A DNA stretch of 64,000 nucleotides, from assembly GCF_004114615.1 (NCBI RefSeq), contig NZ_CP035300.1, positions 682,001-746,000 of the forward strand, given 5' to 3'. The notes beneath the pieces were generated by a model that saw nothing but the letters and a program-made list of their open reading frames with translations, ran no database searches and was not told the DNA's origin. Below, one piece after another: positions 1-9,654 of the stretch. Origin of the DNA: Dyella sp. M7H15-1. Its GTDB lineage: Bacteria > Pseudomonadota > Gammaproteobacteria > Xanthomonadales > Rhodanobacteraceae. The position numbers and the translations under genes are program-made. The first letter of the stretch is position 1, and the number at the start of each line of letters is the position of its first letter.

Positions 1-1
1 G

Positions 2-361
2 TCCGGCGGCATGCTTACCTATGGTGACATGATGACACCGGCTGGATTGCGCGAGATTGCCAACTATGCCGATGCCGTCGGCCCATCGACGCGCTCGATC
101 ATTCCGTTGCGTGCCAATGGCACGCTAGGAAAGCCTACGACCTTGGTACACGATGCGCATGCTGCGGGGTTGGAGCTTCATCCCTACACTTTCCGTCCAG
201 AGAATAAGTTCATCGCGAAGAATTTCTGGCACGGTAGTGACCCGAAAACCTTCAACGAATCCGGTTCGATCGCAGAGATTCGCGCTTATCTGAACACCGG
301 CATCGATGCGTTCTTCACCGACGATCCCGCGGTTGGTCGCGAGGCGTTGGATAAGCGCTGA
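2..361 (+). CDS. Glycerophosphodiester phosphodiesterase, C-terminal part (cut by window start)
   Basis: The frame is open to the first base, so the gene starts outside the window. The visible 119 codons resemble the end of a GlpQ-type glycerophosphodiester phosphodiesterase, which hydrolyses glycerophosphodiesters to glycerol-3-phosphate and an alcohol. Recognisable family features are the late TIM-barrel strands: a segment with ELHPYTFRPEN, an insertion typical of the long periplasmic GlpQ forms, and the closing GIDAFFTDDPAVGREAL, where the TDDP turn precedes the last helix. The catalytic His and metal ligands lie in the missing N-terminal half, so activity cannot be judged. It is followed by 139 bp before the next gene and does not appear to share an operon with it. 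Confidence 0.85.
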   Translation, partial: SGGMLTYGDMMTPAGLREIANYADAVGPSTRSIIPLRANGTLGKPTTLVHDAHAAGLELHPYTFRPENKFIAKNFWHGSDPKTFNESGSIAEIRAYLNTGIDAFFTDDPAVGREALDKR

Positions 362-500
362 TCAATGCTGCAAAAAGTGCTGCTGGAGAATAACGACTCA
401 AAATGGATACGCGCTCGACAGCGTAGGCTGCTCAAATCAGGCACCTTCTGGCATAGATATAGAAAGTGGACTCACAAGTGGAGCCGGGTAAGATGTGCTC

Positions 501-713
501 ATGCTCCCCAAAACCATCCCCATCAAGCAGTACCCAGAACTGCGCTTGGCCGCCCGGCATCTCCCCGAGAATGCCCGCGTGACACCAGCGGAGGCGCTGG
601 CCTTGTACGAGCGTGGGTGGCGCGGGATCGATCGGCAGCACATGCAGCCCACCGAACAAGCGCTCCTCAACCGCCTCATCAAGGAAGTGGGACATGGCGT
701 CTTTAACGGTTAA
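501..713 (+). CDS. Small protein upstream of AbiEii-like nucleotidyltransferase (possible antitoxin)
   Basis: A 70-residue soluble protein without signal or membrane segment. A GTG two codons upstream (495) is an alternative start; neither has a strong ribosome-binding site. Its 3' end overlaps the nucleotidyltransferase start at 694 by 20 bp, so the two are probably translationally coupled. It is not an AbiEi-type winged-helix protein (too short). I remember similar short proteins, with a central segment like ALALYERGWRGID, next to such nucleotidyltransferases, which suggests the antitoxin or accessory subunit, but I cannot name a family. Role is inferred from position only. Confidence 0.6.
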   Translation: MLPKTIPIKQYPELRLAARHLPENARVTPAEALALYERGWRGIDRQHMQPTEQALLNRLIKEVGHGVFNG

Positions 714-1431
714 CCGGGCGCACCACCAACGCATCATGACCGCGCTGCGCGCGTTCGACCCCGAGGTGCTGATCAGGTGCTCGTGCTACTTCGCCGGCGG
801 AACCGCGATTGCGCTTCTGGCCGGCGAGCATCGCGAGTCGGTGGACATCGACTTCCTTTGCACCACCCGCGATGGTATGCGCCAACTGCGCACCACGGTG
901 ACGAGCAACAGCCTCGGCGATCTGCTTCGCGCCGAGGCACAACTCCCCCTGATGCGAGAGGTCATGGCCGACCGCTACGGTGTGCGCACCGTTGTGTGGG
1001 TGGACGGCGCTCCGATCAAACTTGAACTCGTCCACGAAGATCGCATCGATGTGACCGGTGGGATGATCGATACACTACCCGTGCCGGTATTGAGTCGCAC
1101 GGACCTCTACGCCGAAAAACTCCTGGCCAACACCGATCGTGGAACCGATCAGGCCGTGCTCTATCGAGACATGATCGATCTGACAGTCATGATCAACGCC
1201 TGGGGCCCGATACCCACGGCAGCATGGCAGAAAGCGCGCGGGGCGTATGGTCAAAAAATCGACCAGGCGTTCGAGGTGGTACAAGCATTCCTACGTGCTC
1301 ACCCGGAGAAATGGAAGGAGGCGTGTCAGCGCATGCATATCGACATGGACTGGCAATACAAAATTGGCCAAGCGATCGGCATTCCACGGCATGCGTACCG
1401 CAAGGATCCGGAATCCGGTCGCTCGATCTGA
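694..1431 (+). CDS. AbiEii/AbiGii-type nucleotidyltransferase (putative toxin)
   Basis: A 245-residue DNA polymerase beta-like nucleotidyltransferase. The signature is the GG-containing turn and acidic pair near the N-terminus: YFAGGTAIALLAGEHRESVD followed by IDFLC, fitting the GS-x(n)-DxD-like active site of AbiEii/MNT proteins. A second family hallmark, TDLYAEKLLAN, is in the middle, and YRDMIDLTVM corresponds to the RDxxDL segment. The ATG at 694 is preferred over longer versions because it begins just before the conserved fold and overlaps the upstream small gene. Such enzymes act as toxins in type IV toxin-antitoxin or abortive infection systems. A second, classical AbiEi/AbiEii pair lies at 11-12.7 kb; the two nucleotidyltransferases are clearly different in sequence. 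Confidence 0.75.
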   Translation: MASLTVNRAHHQRIMTALRAFDPEVLIRCSCYFAGGTAIALLAGEHRESVDIDFLCTTRDGMRQLRTTVTSNSLGDLLRAEAQLPLMREVMADRYGVRTVVWVDGAPIKLELVHEDRIDVTGGMIDTLPVPVLSRTDLYAEKLLANTDRGTDQAVLYRDMIDLTVMINAWGPIPTAAWQKARGAYGQKIDQAFEVVQAFLRAHPEKWKEACQRMHIDMDWQYKIGQAIGIPRHAYRKDPESGRSI

Positions 1432-1620
1432 TCCGAATGGACGGCCCAGCGGCTCGTCCTAAACAGCTACATGTGGCCCGGTGGGATTAAGGCAACGCTG
1501 AAGCTGCGCGAGAGATCGTCAGTGCCGGCGAAGGGAATGAATAAGGTTTCGAAGCGTGAAGCATATGCCGCCGTGATTCACAAAAATTTAGGTCGCTAGA
1601 AAGTTCAACAGAGTCCAACC

Positions 1621-2226
1621 ATGCCCAAAACTTACGACCAGGCGTATTTCGACAAGTGGTATCGCGATCCCAAGCATGCCGTCACCTCCACGGCGACCCT
1701 GAAGCGCAAGGTCGCGATGGTGGTGGCGCAGGCTGAGTATTACCTGGGCCGGCCGGTCCGCAACGTGCTGGATATCGGCTGCGGAGAGGGTGTATGGCGC
1801 GCACCATTGCGTGCGCTGCGGCCGGATATCCATTACCGCGGACTGGATTCCAGCGAATATGTGGTGAGGCGCTTTGGGCACAGCCGCAATATCGGCCTTG
1901 CGCGCTTCAGCCAATTGGCCCAACTGCGTTTCGATGCGCGTTTCGATGTGATCGTGTGCACGGATGTATTGCATTACCTGAAGCCAGTGGAGATCAGGGC
2001 TGGCTTGATCGGCATTGGAGAGATGTTGGAGGGGATTGCCTTTCTGGAAGTATTTACCAGCCGCGATGACGTGGATGGCGATCACCAGGATCTGCATTTG
2101 CGCTCACCATCGTGGTATTTGCGCGCGTTTCACGAAGAGGGATTGTTGCCCTGCGGATCGCACTGTTATTTAGGGCCGAGGTTGGAGCGGCATTTTGCGG
2201 CATTGGAGCGGGCGCAGGTTTGCTAG
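1621..2226 (+). CDS. Class I SAM-dependent methyltransferase
   Basis: A 201-residue protein with the Rossmann-type SAM-binding core. Motif I is visible as NVLDIGCGEGVWRAPL (about residues 43-58), motif II as the acidic YRGLDSSEYVV (about 72-82), and motif IV/post-I as FDVIVCTDVLHYL (about 109-121). It matches the Methyltransf_11/12 style; the substrate cannot be deduced. The N-terminus has the aromatic-rich YDQAYFDKWYRDP often seen in small trans-acting methyltransferases. It stands alone, facing parE convergently with a hairpin between them. Confidence 0.85.
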   Translation: MPKTYDQAYFDKWYRDPKHAVTSTATLKRKVAMVVAQAEYYLGRPVRNVLDIGCGEGVWRAPLRALRPDIHYRGLDSSEYVVRRFGHSRNIGLARFSQLAQLRFDARFDVIVCTDVLHYLKPVEIRAGLIGIGEMLEGIAFLEVFTSRDDVDGDHQDLHLRSPSWYLRAFHEEGLLPCGSHCYLGPRLERHFAALERAQVC

Positions 2227-2245
2227 TGCGGAGTCTCACAAGTAA

Positions 2246-2276
2246 CGCGAAGAAATTCCGAGTGGATTTCTTCGCG
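2246..2276. terminator. Hairpin between convergent genes
   Basis: An 11-bp perfect inverted repeat (2246-2256 with 2266-2276, 9-nt loop) lies 20 bp after the methyltransferase stop and 120 bp from the parE stop. Because the two genes converge, it could end transcription from either side. It lacks a T-tract, so intrinsic termination is only possible, not shown. Confidence 0.45.
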
Positions 2277-2397
2277 AGACAAGGCGCGAGGGGGAGTCAT
2301 AAGGTCGATGCGTCCGATCATGCCTTCGAGTAGGCGCTAGGTACGGAGATTCGGATCGGTATCGGCACCATGGTGAAGGCCATGGCTGTCATTCAGC

Positions 2398-4287
2398 TCA
2401 GACTTCGAGTGTGGCGAGGTCGCCTTTTTCTTCCAGCCAATTCTTGCGGTCGCTGGCGCGCTTCTTGGCCAACAGCATGTCCATCAGCTTGGCAGTGCCA
2501 TCGCTGTCTTCCACGGTGAGCTGCACCAGGCGGCGCGTGTCGGGATAGATGGTGGATTCACGCAATTGCGAGGGATTCATTTCGCCCAGGCCCTTGAAGC
2601 GGGTCACGCTGACCTGGCCTTTCATCTTCTCGCGTTCGATGCGTTGGAGCATTGCGGCTTTTTCGTTTTCATCCAGGCAATAGAACACCTGCTTGCCCAC
2701 GTCGACGCGAAAGAGCGGCGGCATCGCCACGAATACATGCCCTTCGCGCACCAGGGCCGGGAAGTGGCGCAGAAAGAGTGCGCTGAGCAGGGTGGCGATA
2801 TGCAAGCCATCGGAATCGGCATCGGCCAGGATGACCACCTTGCCGTAGCGCAAGCCGCTCAGATCGTCCTTGCCCGGATCGCAGCCGATTGCCACGGCAA
2901 GGTTGTGCACTTCTTCCGAAGCCAACACCGAGGTGGATTCTACTTCCCAGGTGTTGAGGATCTTGCCGCGCAACGGAAGGATGGCCTGGAATTCCTTGTC
3001 GCGCGCCTGCTTGGCGCTGCCGCCGGCCGAGTCGCCTTCCACCAGGAAGAGTTCCGTGCGGGTGAGATCGGTGGCGGTGCAGTCGGCCAGCTTGCCGGGC
3101 AGGGCGGGGCCTTGCGTGATCTTTTTGCGGACGACCTGCTTGGCGGCTTTCAAGCGCGCGCTGGCGCGTTCGATCGCCAATTGCGCAATGCGCTCGCCAA
3201 GATCCACATGCTGGTTCAACCATAGGCTGAAGGCGTCGTGCACCACGCCTTCCACCAGCGCGGCGGCATTGCGCGAGGACAGGCGTTCCTTGGTCTGGCC
3301 GGCGAACTGTGGGTCCTGCAACTTGGTCGAAAGCACGAAGGCCAGGCGCTCCCACACATCTTCCGGCGCCAGTTTCACGCCGCGTGGAAGCAGGTTGCGG
3401 ATGTCACAGAATTCGCGCACGGCATTGGTGAGGCCGGTGCGCAGGCCGTTGACGTGCGTGCCGCCTTGCACGGTGGGAATCAGGTTGACGTAGCTTTCCT
3501 GCACCAGCTCGCCTTCGGGCAGCCAGGTAAGGGCGACATCCAGACCTTCCGTTTCGCGCGTGACGTGATGTACGAACAGATCGGACGGCAGGCATTCGGC
3601 GCCATCGAGTTCGCCGCGCAAGTAATCGCGCAGGCCGTCTTCGTAATACCACTCGCTGACTTCGCCGCTGGCTTCGTCGGTGAGCTTGACGTTCAGGCCG
3701 GCGCACAGCACGGCTTTGGCGCGCAGCAGGTGCTTGAGCTTGGGTAGGGAAATCTTCGGTGTGTCGAAGTATTTCGGGTCTGCCCAGAAGCGCACGGTGG
3801 TGCCGGTTTTCTTCTTCGGCACCGTACCGATGACTTCCAGCGGGCTGATGCGATCGCCATTGGCGAAGGTCATGCGGTGCTGGTTGCCGTCGCGCAGGAT
3901 GGTGACCTCCACCTTGTTCGACAGCGCATTCACCACCGACACACCCACGCCGTGCAGGCCGCCGGAGAAGTTGTAGTTCTTGCCGGAGAATTTACCGCCC
4001 GCATGCAGGCGCGTAAGGATCAGCTCGACGCCGGGAATGCCTTCTTCCGGATGGATGTCCACCGGCATGCCGCGGCCGTCGTCACTCACTTCCACCGAGC
4101 CGTCAGTATGCACGATCACGTCGATCGATTTGGCGTGGCCGGCCAGCGCTTCGTCGACCGAGTTGTCGATTACTTCCTGCGCTAGATGGTTCGGGCGCGT
4201 GGTGTCGGTGTACATGCCTGGGCGGCGCTTGACGGGGTCAAGACCGGAGAGAACTTCGATGTCGGCGGCGTTGTAGCGACTGCTCAT
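2398..4287 (-). CDS. parE: DNA topoisomerase IV subunit B
   Basis: The 629-residue ATPase subunit of topoisomerase IV, which with ParC decatenates daughter chromosomes. The GHKL ATPase domain is shown by EVIDNSVDEALAG (residues 38-50), DDGRGMPVD (69-77) and the GGLHGVGVSVVNALS loop (109-123). The TOPRIM domain has EGDSAGGSA (417-425) and the metal-binding DADSDG (489-494). ParE rather than GyrB is supported by the length near 630 residues, without the roughly 170-residue GyrB insertion, and by the start MSSRYNAADIEVLSGLDPVK. The gene is monocistronic; a hairpin repeat separates it from the upstream pepP gene. Confidence 0.97.
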   Translation of the reverse strand: MSSRYNAADIEVLSGLDPVKRRPGMYTDTTRPNHLAQEVIDNSVDEALAGHAKSIDVIVHTDGSVEVSDDGRGMPVDIHPEEGIPGVELILTRLHAGGKFSGKNYNFSGGLHGVGVSVVNALSNKVEVTILRDGNQHRMTFANGDRISPLEVIGTVPKKKTGTTVRFWADPKYFDTPKISLPKLKHLLRAKAVLCAGLNVKLTDEASGEVSEWYYEDGLRDYLRGELDGAECLPSDLFVHHVTRETEGLDVALTWLPEGELVQESYVNLIPTVQGGTHVNGLRTGLTNAVREFCDIRNLLPRGVKLAPEDVWERLAFVLSTKLQDPQFAGQTKERLSSRNAAALVEGVVHDAFSLWLNQHVDLGERIAQLAIERASARLKAAKQVVRKKITQGPALPGKLADCTATDLTRTELFLVEGDSAGGSAKQARDKEFQAILPLRGKILNTWEVESTSVLASEEVHNLAVAIGCDPGKDDLSGLRYGKVVILADADSDGLHIATLLSALFLRHFPALVREGHVFVAMPPLFRVDVGKQVFYCLDENEKAAMLQRIEREKMKGQVSVTRFKGLGEMNPSQLRESTIYPDTRRLVQLTVEDSDGTAKLMDMLLAKKRASDRKNWLEEKGDLATLEV

Positions 4288-4326
4288 GCGGAAAAAGTCG
4301 ATGAAATTATGCGTGAAAGCATATCG

Positions 4327-4398
4327 TAGGTTGGGGTGCGAACCCCAACATCATTCGAAGCATTGACTTAGGTGTGTTGGGGTTTGCACCCCAACCTA
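4327..4398. repeat. Palindromic REP-like repeat pair between pepP and parE
   Basis: Two 24-bp units face each other: 4327-4350 and 4375-4398, reverse complements with a single mismatch, separated by 24 bp. Each unit is itself a small hairpin (TTGGGG/CCCCAA). The outer arm reaches the pepP stop codon: the TAG at 4398-4396 is contributed by the repeat. A related but different unit starts at 10801. This doublet structure is that of REP/REPIN-type elements, and it may also end pepP transcription. Confidence 0.75.
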
Positions 4399-6195
4399 CA
4401 GCGGTGCGCAATGTTTCTCCAACCACGCCAGATCCGCATCCTCCAGCAGTGGCGCCAGCGCCGCGCGCACGGAGACGTGGTAATCGTCCAGCCAGGCCCG
4501 TTCCTCGGGATTGAGCAGGTTCGGCTCCAGAGCGCGGCGATCAAACGGGCACAGGGTCAATGTCTCAAAGGCGTAGAACGCGCCGAATTCGGTCTGATCG
4601 GCCTCGATCACCACGGCCAGGTTTTCATGCCGGATGCCGTGGCGTGCCGGCTTATATAAGCCAGGTTCGATCGAGCTGATCATGCCGGGCTCTAGCGGCA
4701 CCAGCGCACCGCCTGTAACAGGTGGACGGATACCCTGCGGGCCTTCGTGCACATTAAGGAAGTAGCCCACGCCGTGGCCGGTGCCATGACCATAGTCCAT
4801 GCCGGACGCCCATAGCGGTGCGCGGGCCAGTGCATCGAGCTGCGGGCCGCTCGCGCCTTTCGGGAAACGGGCGCGTGAGAGGGCGATCATGCCTTTCATC
4901 ACCAAAGTGGCGTCGCGGCGCTGCTCGGAGGTGGTCGGCCCCAGGGCCAGCACGCGCGTGATATCCGTGGTGCCGCCTTGGTATTGGCCGCCAGAATCGA
5001 TCAGCAGCAGGCCATGGCGCTGCAAGGTGTTATGCGCTTCAGGCGTGGCGCGGTAGTGCGGCAGCGCGCCGTTTTCCATATAACCGGCGATGGTGGCGAA
5101 ACTCTCGCCAACAAAGTTCGGTTGGGCCGAACGTTCCTCGCGCAACAAGGTATCCACGTCCAGCTCGGTCTGGGTCATGCCGGCGGTGAGGCGCTCCTCC
5201 AGCCGGCGGAACGCACACACCAGCGCGGCGCCGTCGCGGCGCATCACTTCGCGAATATGGTCTAGCTCGATCTTGTTCTTGCATGCTTTAGAGATCGTCG
5301 ATGGATTAGCGCCTTCGATGCGCCTTACCTCGGGCCTGACTGCTTGTAGCACCGCACTGACCACACGCCCCGGATCGAACAGCAAGGCATGGCTGCTGCC
5401 AAGTTCGCCCAGTGCATCGCCGAGCGCGGTGTAATCGGTCATGCGGATACCGTCTTCCGCCAGGGCCGCAACCAGGCCGTCGCTGAGTTTGCTGCGGTCG
5501 ATAAACAGCGTCGATGCACCTTCCGTCTCAACCAGCAAGTGCGCGAGGAACACCGGATTGCACTCGACATCGCTGCCGCGCAGGTTGGTAAGCCAGGCGA
5601 TGTCGTCGAGGCTGGATACCAAATGATGGGTCGCATGCTGCTTGCGCAGTGCGTGACGCAGCTTGTCGAATTTTTCGCCACGTGGTGTACCGGCGTAACT
5701 CAAGGCGTGTTCAACCACCGGCGCCTTGGGCAGGGCGGGGCGATTAGGCCAGATCATGCCCGGAAGATCCAGGTCGACACGTAGTGTGATGTCGTCGTTG
5801 CCGAGTAGACTGCTAATTTGCCGCTGTGTGCCCACCGAAACACTGTCACCCGCGATGGCAATCACGTCACCCTTATGAAGATGATGCTGCAACCATGTGA
5901 GATGTTCGGGCGCGTGTGAGATGCGCTGCTTCATCAGCGCAATACCCGTACCTGCAAGCTGTTGTTCTGCCTGTGAGAAGTAGCGCGAGTCGGTCCACAA
6001 TCCCGCTTCGGTGGCGGTAACGAGCAAGGTGCCGGCCGAGCCATCGAAACCGCAAAGCCACTGACGTGCCTGCCAATGTGCGGGCAGGTATTCGGACAAA
6101 TGTGGATCGGCAGTCGGAACAAGGCAGGCGGCGATGCCATGCCGGGACATAGCCTCTCGCAAATCTGCGATACGGGCGGGGATCGGTGCGCTCAT
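4396..6195 (-). CDS. pepP: Xaa-Pro aminopeptidase (aminopeptidase P, M24B, three-domain type)
   Basis: A 599-residue cytosolic metallopeptidase that removes N-terminal residues preceding proline. The pita-bread domain carries the dinuclear metal ligands: LLIDSGGQYQGGTTDITRV (two Asp), GHGTGHGVGYFLNVHEGP (His), ISSIEPGLY (Glu) and a late FETLTLCPFD. Length near 600 and two N-terminal creatinase-like domains (GFDGSAGTLLVT, LWTDSRYFSQAEQQL) fit the long eukaryote-like aminopeptidase P rather than the 440-residue E. coli PepP. The ATG at 6195 is preferred to one 27 bp upstream because it begins the family-typical APIPARIADLREAM segment. Its stop codon lies inside a palindromic repeat, suggesting the repeat slightly remodelled the C-terminus. 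Confidence 0.93.
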   Translation of the reverse strand: MSAPIPARIADLREAMSRHGIAACLVPTADPHLSEYLPAHWQARQWLCGFDGSAGTLLVTATEAGLWTDSRYFSQAEQQLAGTGIALMKQRISHAPEHLTWLQHHLHKGDVIAIAGDSVSVGTQRQISSLLGNDDITLRVDLDLPGMIWPNRPALPKAPVVEHALSYAGTPRGEKFDKLRHALRKQHATHHLVSSLDDIAWLTNLRGSDVECNPVFLAHLLVETEGASTLFIDRSKLSDGLVAALAEDGIRMTDYTALGDALGELGSSHALLFDPGRVVSAVLQAVRPEVRRIEGANPSTISKACKNKIELDHIREVMRRDGAALVCAFRRLEERLTAGMTQTELDVDTLLREERSAQPNFVGESFATIAGYMENGALPHYRATPEAHNTLQRHGLLLIDSGGQYQGGTTDITRVLALGPTTSEQRRDATLVMKGMIALSRARFPKGASGPQLDALARAPLWASGMDYGHGTGHGVGYFLNVHEGPQGIRPPVTGGALVPLEPGMISSIEPGLYKPARHGIRHENLAVVIEADQTEFGAFYAFETLTLCPFDRRALEPNLLNPEERAWLDDYHVSVRAALAPLLEDADLAWLEKHCAPL

Positions 6196-6439
6196 GGGCG
6201 CATGGTAGCAGCACTCGCGCAAGGGCTCGCTCAGTCTGGAAATTCAGTGTTTTTGTGATCGCGCACATCGCGTGCTCGTTTCTGTCTGCAGGCGCTTGAC
6301 CACGTCGAACGCGAGATATGACGCGACTATTTCTGCCGCGACATTCTGTCCCGGACTAGTCATGACTTGTTGCGGCGCGATATCCTTATAAGGTCGTCCC
6401 CACGACACATCCCCATTCGACCTCTCTAAAGAATCGTTC

Positions 6440-7366
6440 GTGAACAAGTGTTCCCTCGTCTCCGCCTTGCGCTGGTCATGCGCAGGTTTGGCCGTGTTTC
6501 TCAGCGGCTGCAACTTGGAAGTCCTGTCACCGAAAGGTGACGTGGGCATGCAGGAAAAGTCGCTGATCCTGATCGCCACGGGCTTGATGCTGTTGGTCGT
6601 GATCCCGGTCATTGCGATGACCCTGATCTTTGCTTGGCGCTATCGAGCTTCCAACACCAAAGCCACCTACGCACCGAAGTGGTCGCATTCGACCGCCATC
6701 GAAGCAGTAGTATGGACCGTCCCGTGCATCATCATCGCGATCCTCGCGACGATCACCTGGAAGACCACGCACCAGCTCGATCCGTACAAACCACTGGCGC
6801 ACCATGCCAAACCCATCACCATCCAAGCCGTATCCATGGACTGGAAGTGGGTGTTTATATATCCGGAATATGGTGTAGCCAGCGTCAACGAACTCGCTTT
6901 CCCGGCCAATGTGCCGGTGAACTTCCAGATCACCTCCGATTCGGTGATGAACGCCTTCTTCATCCCGCAGCTTGGCAGTCAGATCTACGCGATGGCAGGC
7001 ATGGAAACCAAGCTGCACCTGATTGCGAACGAGCCAGGCATCTACGCCGGCCTTTCCAGCAATTACAGCGGCGCGGGCTTCTCCGACATGCATTTCAATG
7101 CAATCGCTACGTCACAACAGGGTTTCGCGGACTGGATCGACAAGGCCAAGGCTAGCCAGCTCAGCCTGGATGAGCATGCCTACCACGCGCTGACCCAGGC
7201 GAGCGAGAAAGTGCCAGTAACGTACTACACCCACGTCAAGCCGGGTTTGTTCAACGACATCATTGCCCAGTACATGGGCGAGATGCAGATGGACAAGCTC
7301 GGCGCCGAGCCTGCGCAGGCCAGCGTCATCCCCTCGCATAACGATCACGCCAAGGCTGCGGAGTAG
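6440..7366 (+). CDS. cyoA: Cytochrome bo3 ubiquinol oxidase subunit II
   Basis: A 308-residue membrane-anchored subunit of the proton-pumping quinol oxidase. A lipoprotein signal is present: a hydrophobic stretch ending in FLSGC with Cys near residue 24. Two transmembrane helices follow (about residues 37-60 and 85-105), then the periplasmic cupredoxin fold, which in quinol oxidases has lost the CuA ligands. Highly conserved CyoA strings include [31 protein letters not shown] and LIANEPGIY. It starts the cyoABCD operon; cyoB begins 3 bp after its stop. Confidence 0.96.
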   Translation: MNKCSLVSALRWSCAGLAVFLSGCNLEVLSPKGDVGMQEKSLILIATGLMLLVVIPVIAMTLIFAWRYRASNTKATYAPKWSHSTAIEAVVWTVPCIIIAILATITWKTTHQLDPYKPLAHHAKPITIQAVSMDWKWVFIYPEYGVASVNELAFPANVPVNFQITSDSVMNAFFIPQLGSQIYAMAGMETKLHLIANEPGIYAGLSSNYSGAGFSDMHFNAIATSQQGFADWIDKAKASQLSLDEHAYHALTQASEKVPVTYYTHVKPGLFNDIIAQYMGEMQMDKLGAEPAQASVIPSHNDHAKAAE

Positions 7367-7369
7367 GCC

Positions 7370-9385
7370 ATGTTCGGAAAACTTTCTCTATCGGCCATTC
7401 CCTTCCATGAGCCGATCATCATGGGCACCCTGTTGATGGTGTGCCTAGGCAGTGCTGCAGTGCTTGGCCTGGTCACCTGGCAGCGCAAGTGGGGCTACCT
7501 GTGGAGCGAGTGGTTCACCACGGTGGATCACAAGCGCATTGGCATCATGTACATCATCCTGGCGCTGGTGATGCTGCTGCGCGGCTTTGCCGACGCTATC
7601 ATGATGCGTGCCCAGCAGGCGCTTGCCTCGGCGGACGCGGCTGGCTACCTGCCGCCGCATCACTACGACCAGATTTTCACCGCCCACGGCGTGATCATGA
7701 TTTTCTTCGTGGCCATGCCCTTCGTGGTCGGCCTGATGAACCTGGTGGTGCCGTTGCAGATCGGTGCGCGCGATGTGGCGTATCCGTTCCTGAACTCGCT
7801 TAGCTACTGGCTCACCGTTTCGGGCGTGGTGCTGGTGATGGTGTCGATGTTCGTCGGCGATTTCGCTGCGACCGGCTGGTTGGCCTATCCGCCGCTGTCG
7901 GAGTTGAAGTTCAGCCCCTCCGTCGGTGTGGATTACTACATCTGGGCGCTGCAGCTATCCGGTCTGGGTACCACGCTCAGCGGTATCAACTTCATCGTGA
8001 CCATTCTGCGCATGCGCGCACCGGGCATGAAGCTGATGCAGATGCCGGTGTTCACCTGGACGGCGCTAGTCACCAACATCCTGATCGTGGCGGCCTTCCC
8101 GATCCTGACGGTGGCGTTGGCCCTGTTGGCAGCCGACCGCTACCTGGACATGCACTTCTTCACCAATGAGCTCGGCGGCAACGCCATGCTCTACATCAAC
8201 CTGATCTGGATCTGGGGTCACCCGGAGGTGTACATCCTGATCCTGCCGTGCTTCGGTGTGTTCTCGGAGGTCGTCGCCACGTTCTCTGGCAAGCCGCTGT
8301 TCGGTTACAAGTCAATGGTGTACGCCACGGCCGGCATCGGTGTGCTGTCCTTTGTCGTGTGGTTGCACCACTTTTTCACCATGGGCTCGGGCGCAGACGT
8401 GAATGCCTTCTTCGGCATCACCACGATGATCATCTCCGTGCCCACCGGCGTGAAGCTGTTCAACTGGCTGTTCACCATGTACCGCGGCCGCATCCACTTC
8501 ACCTTGCCGATGATGTGGACGATAGCCTTCATGGTCACCTTCACCATCGGCGGCATGACCGGCGTGCTGATGGCCGTGCCGGGCGCCGACTTCGTGCTGC
8601 ACAACAGCCTGTTCCTCATCGCGCACTTCCATAACGTGATCATCGGCGGCGTGCTGTTCGGCATCTTCGCCGCGATCAACTACTGGTGGCCGAAAGCCTT
8701 TGGCTTCAAGCTGGAAGAGCGTTGGGGCAAGGCATCGTTCTGGTGCTGGGTGGTCGGCTTCTACATGGCCTTCATGCCGCTGTACGTGCTGGGCCTGATG
8801 GGCATGACGCGCCGCATGAACCACTATGCGAATCCGGCTTGGCAGCCGTACCTGATCGTCGCCGCCGTCGGCGCCGGCGTCATCGCGCTGGGCATCGGCT
8901 TTATGATCCTGCAGTTCGTGGTGAGCGTGCGCAATCGCGCGGCCAACCCCGACCTGACCGGCGACCCGTGGGGCGGCCGTACGCTGGAATGGGCGACCAG
9001 CTCGCCGGCGCCGTTCTACAACTTTGCCGTGCTGCCGAAGATCGACGACCTCGATCAGTTCTGGGCCGACAAAGAACACAAGCGCGCTTATCAGCTGCAC
9101 GAGCACTATGCGGACATCCATATGCCGCGCAACACCGGCATCGGCCTGATCATGGCGACCTTCGGCACCGTGCTGGGCTTCGCCATGGTGTGGCACATCT
9201 GGTGGCTGGCGGCTTTCGGCCTGCTGGGCATGATCGGCAGCTTTATGGTCCGTGCTTTCGACACCGACGTGGACTACTACGTGTCGGGCGAGGAAGTGAC
9301 GAAGATCGAGCGTGCACGCCTGGTGCCGCTGGAGAAGCTGATCAAGAACGTGGGTCCGGCTTCGGCCGGTGAGAAGGTGGCTTAG
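7370..9385 (+). CDS. cyoB: Cytochrome bo3 ubiquinol oxidase subunit I
   Basis: The 671-residue catalytic subunit, with about 15 transmembrane segments, binding heme b, heme o3 and CuB. Visible hallmarks are [15 protein letters not shown] near the start, the heme-ligand region [16 protein letters not shown], the CuB His/Tyr crosslink segment [12 protein letters not shown], the HHFFTMG histidine pair, and [13 protein letters not shown]-like late heme histidines ([13 protein letters not shown]). Length and the extended N-terminus match CyoB rather than a cytochrome c oxidase subunit. Its TAG stop at 9383-9385 directly abuts the left arm of a large inverted-repeat element, which separates it from cyoC by 269 bp, whereas the other cyo junctions are 1-3 bp. 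Confidence 0.97.
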   Translation: MFGKLSLSAIPFHEPIIMGTLLMVCLGSAAVLGLVTWQRKWGYLWSEWFTTVDHKRIGIMYIILALVMLLRGFADAIMMRAQQALASADAAGYLPPHHYDQIFTAHGVIMIFFVAMPFVVGLMNLVVPLQIGARDVAYPFLNSLSYWLTVSGVVLVMVSMFVGDFAATGWLAYPPLSELKFSPSVGVDYYIWALQLSGLGTTLSGINFIVTILRMRAPGMKLMQMPVFTWTALVTNILIVAAFPILTVALALLAADRYLDMHFFTNELGGNAMLYINLIWIWGHPEVYILILPCFGVFSEVVATFSGKPLFGYKSMVYATAGIGVLSFVVWLHHFFTMGSGADVNAFFGITTMIISVPTGVKLFNWLFTMYRGRIHFTLPMMWTIAFMVTFTIGGMTGVLMAVPGADFVLHNSLFLIAHFHNVIIGGVLFGIFAAINYWWPKAFGFKLEERWGKASFWCWVVGFYMAFMPLYVLGLMGMTRRMNHYANPAWQPYLIVAAVGAGVIALGIGFMILQFVVSVRNRAANPDLTGDPWGGRTLEWATSSPAPFYNFAVLPKIDDLDQFWADKEHKRAYQLHEHYADIHMPRNTGIGLIMATFGTVLGFAMVWHIWWLAAFGLLGMIGSFMVRAFDTDVDYYVSGEEVTKIERARLVPLEKLIKNVGPASAGEKVA

Positions 9386-9651
9386 GAACCTGCCCTCACC
9401 ATCCGCATAGCCCGCGCCGCGTCTATTTGCGTGCAGGGCAAGGAAGAACGAGAGAAGTGTATGTCGATACATAAACGAGTGATGACGCAGCAATGCGCGC
9501 AAATAGACGCGGCCCTTCGGGTTGCTCCTGAGCGGCCGTCATGCGGCAGCGCGCGGCTTGACCAGACGGCCAGTCTGGCGCTGCGCCACGCGCTACCACC
9601 TGACGACCGCTCAGGAGCAACGCGGGCTATGCGGATGGTGAGGGCAGGTTC
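9386..9651. mobile_element. MITE-like structured element with 31-bp perfect terminal inverted repeats
   Basis: The element begins at the base after the cyoB stop and ends 3 bp before the cyoC start. Arms 9386-9416 and 9621-9651 are perfect 31-bp reverse complements. Two further stems fit between them: 9416-9431 with 9498-9513 (16 bp, perfect) and 9521-9541 with 9601-9621 (21 bp, one mismatch). Smaller hairpins lie in the loops, for example 6 bp in CCAGAC/GTCTGG near 9560-9580. Together these predict a three-way junction. No credible protein is encoded. Structure fits a non-autonomous miniature inverted-repeat element or a structured RNA. The right arm contains the purine-rich AGGG upstream of cyoC, so folding could hide the cyoC ribosome-binding site. 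Confidence 0.8.
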
Positions 9652-9654
9652 CCC

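Noticed and set aside
8312-9502. A long minus-strand open frame opposite cyoB
   Set aside because: Antisense of conserved CyoB; His/Ala/Arg-rich shadow product without any motif.
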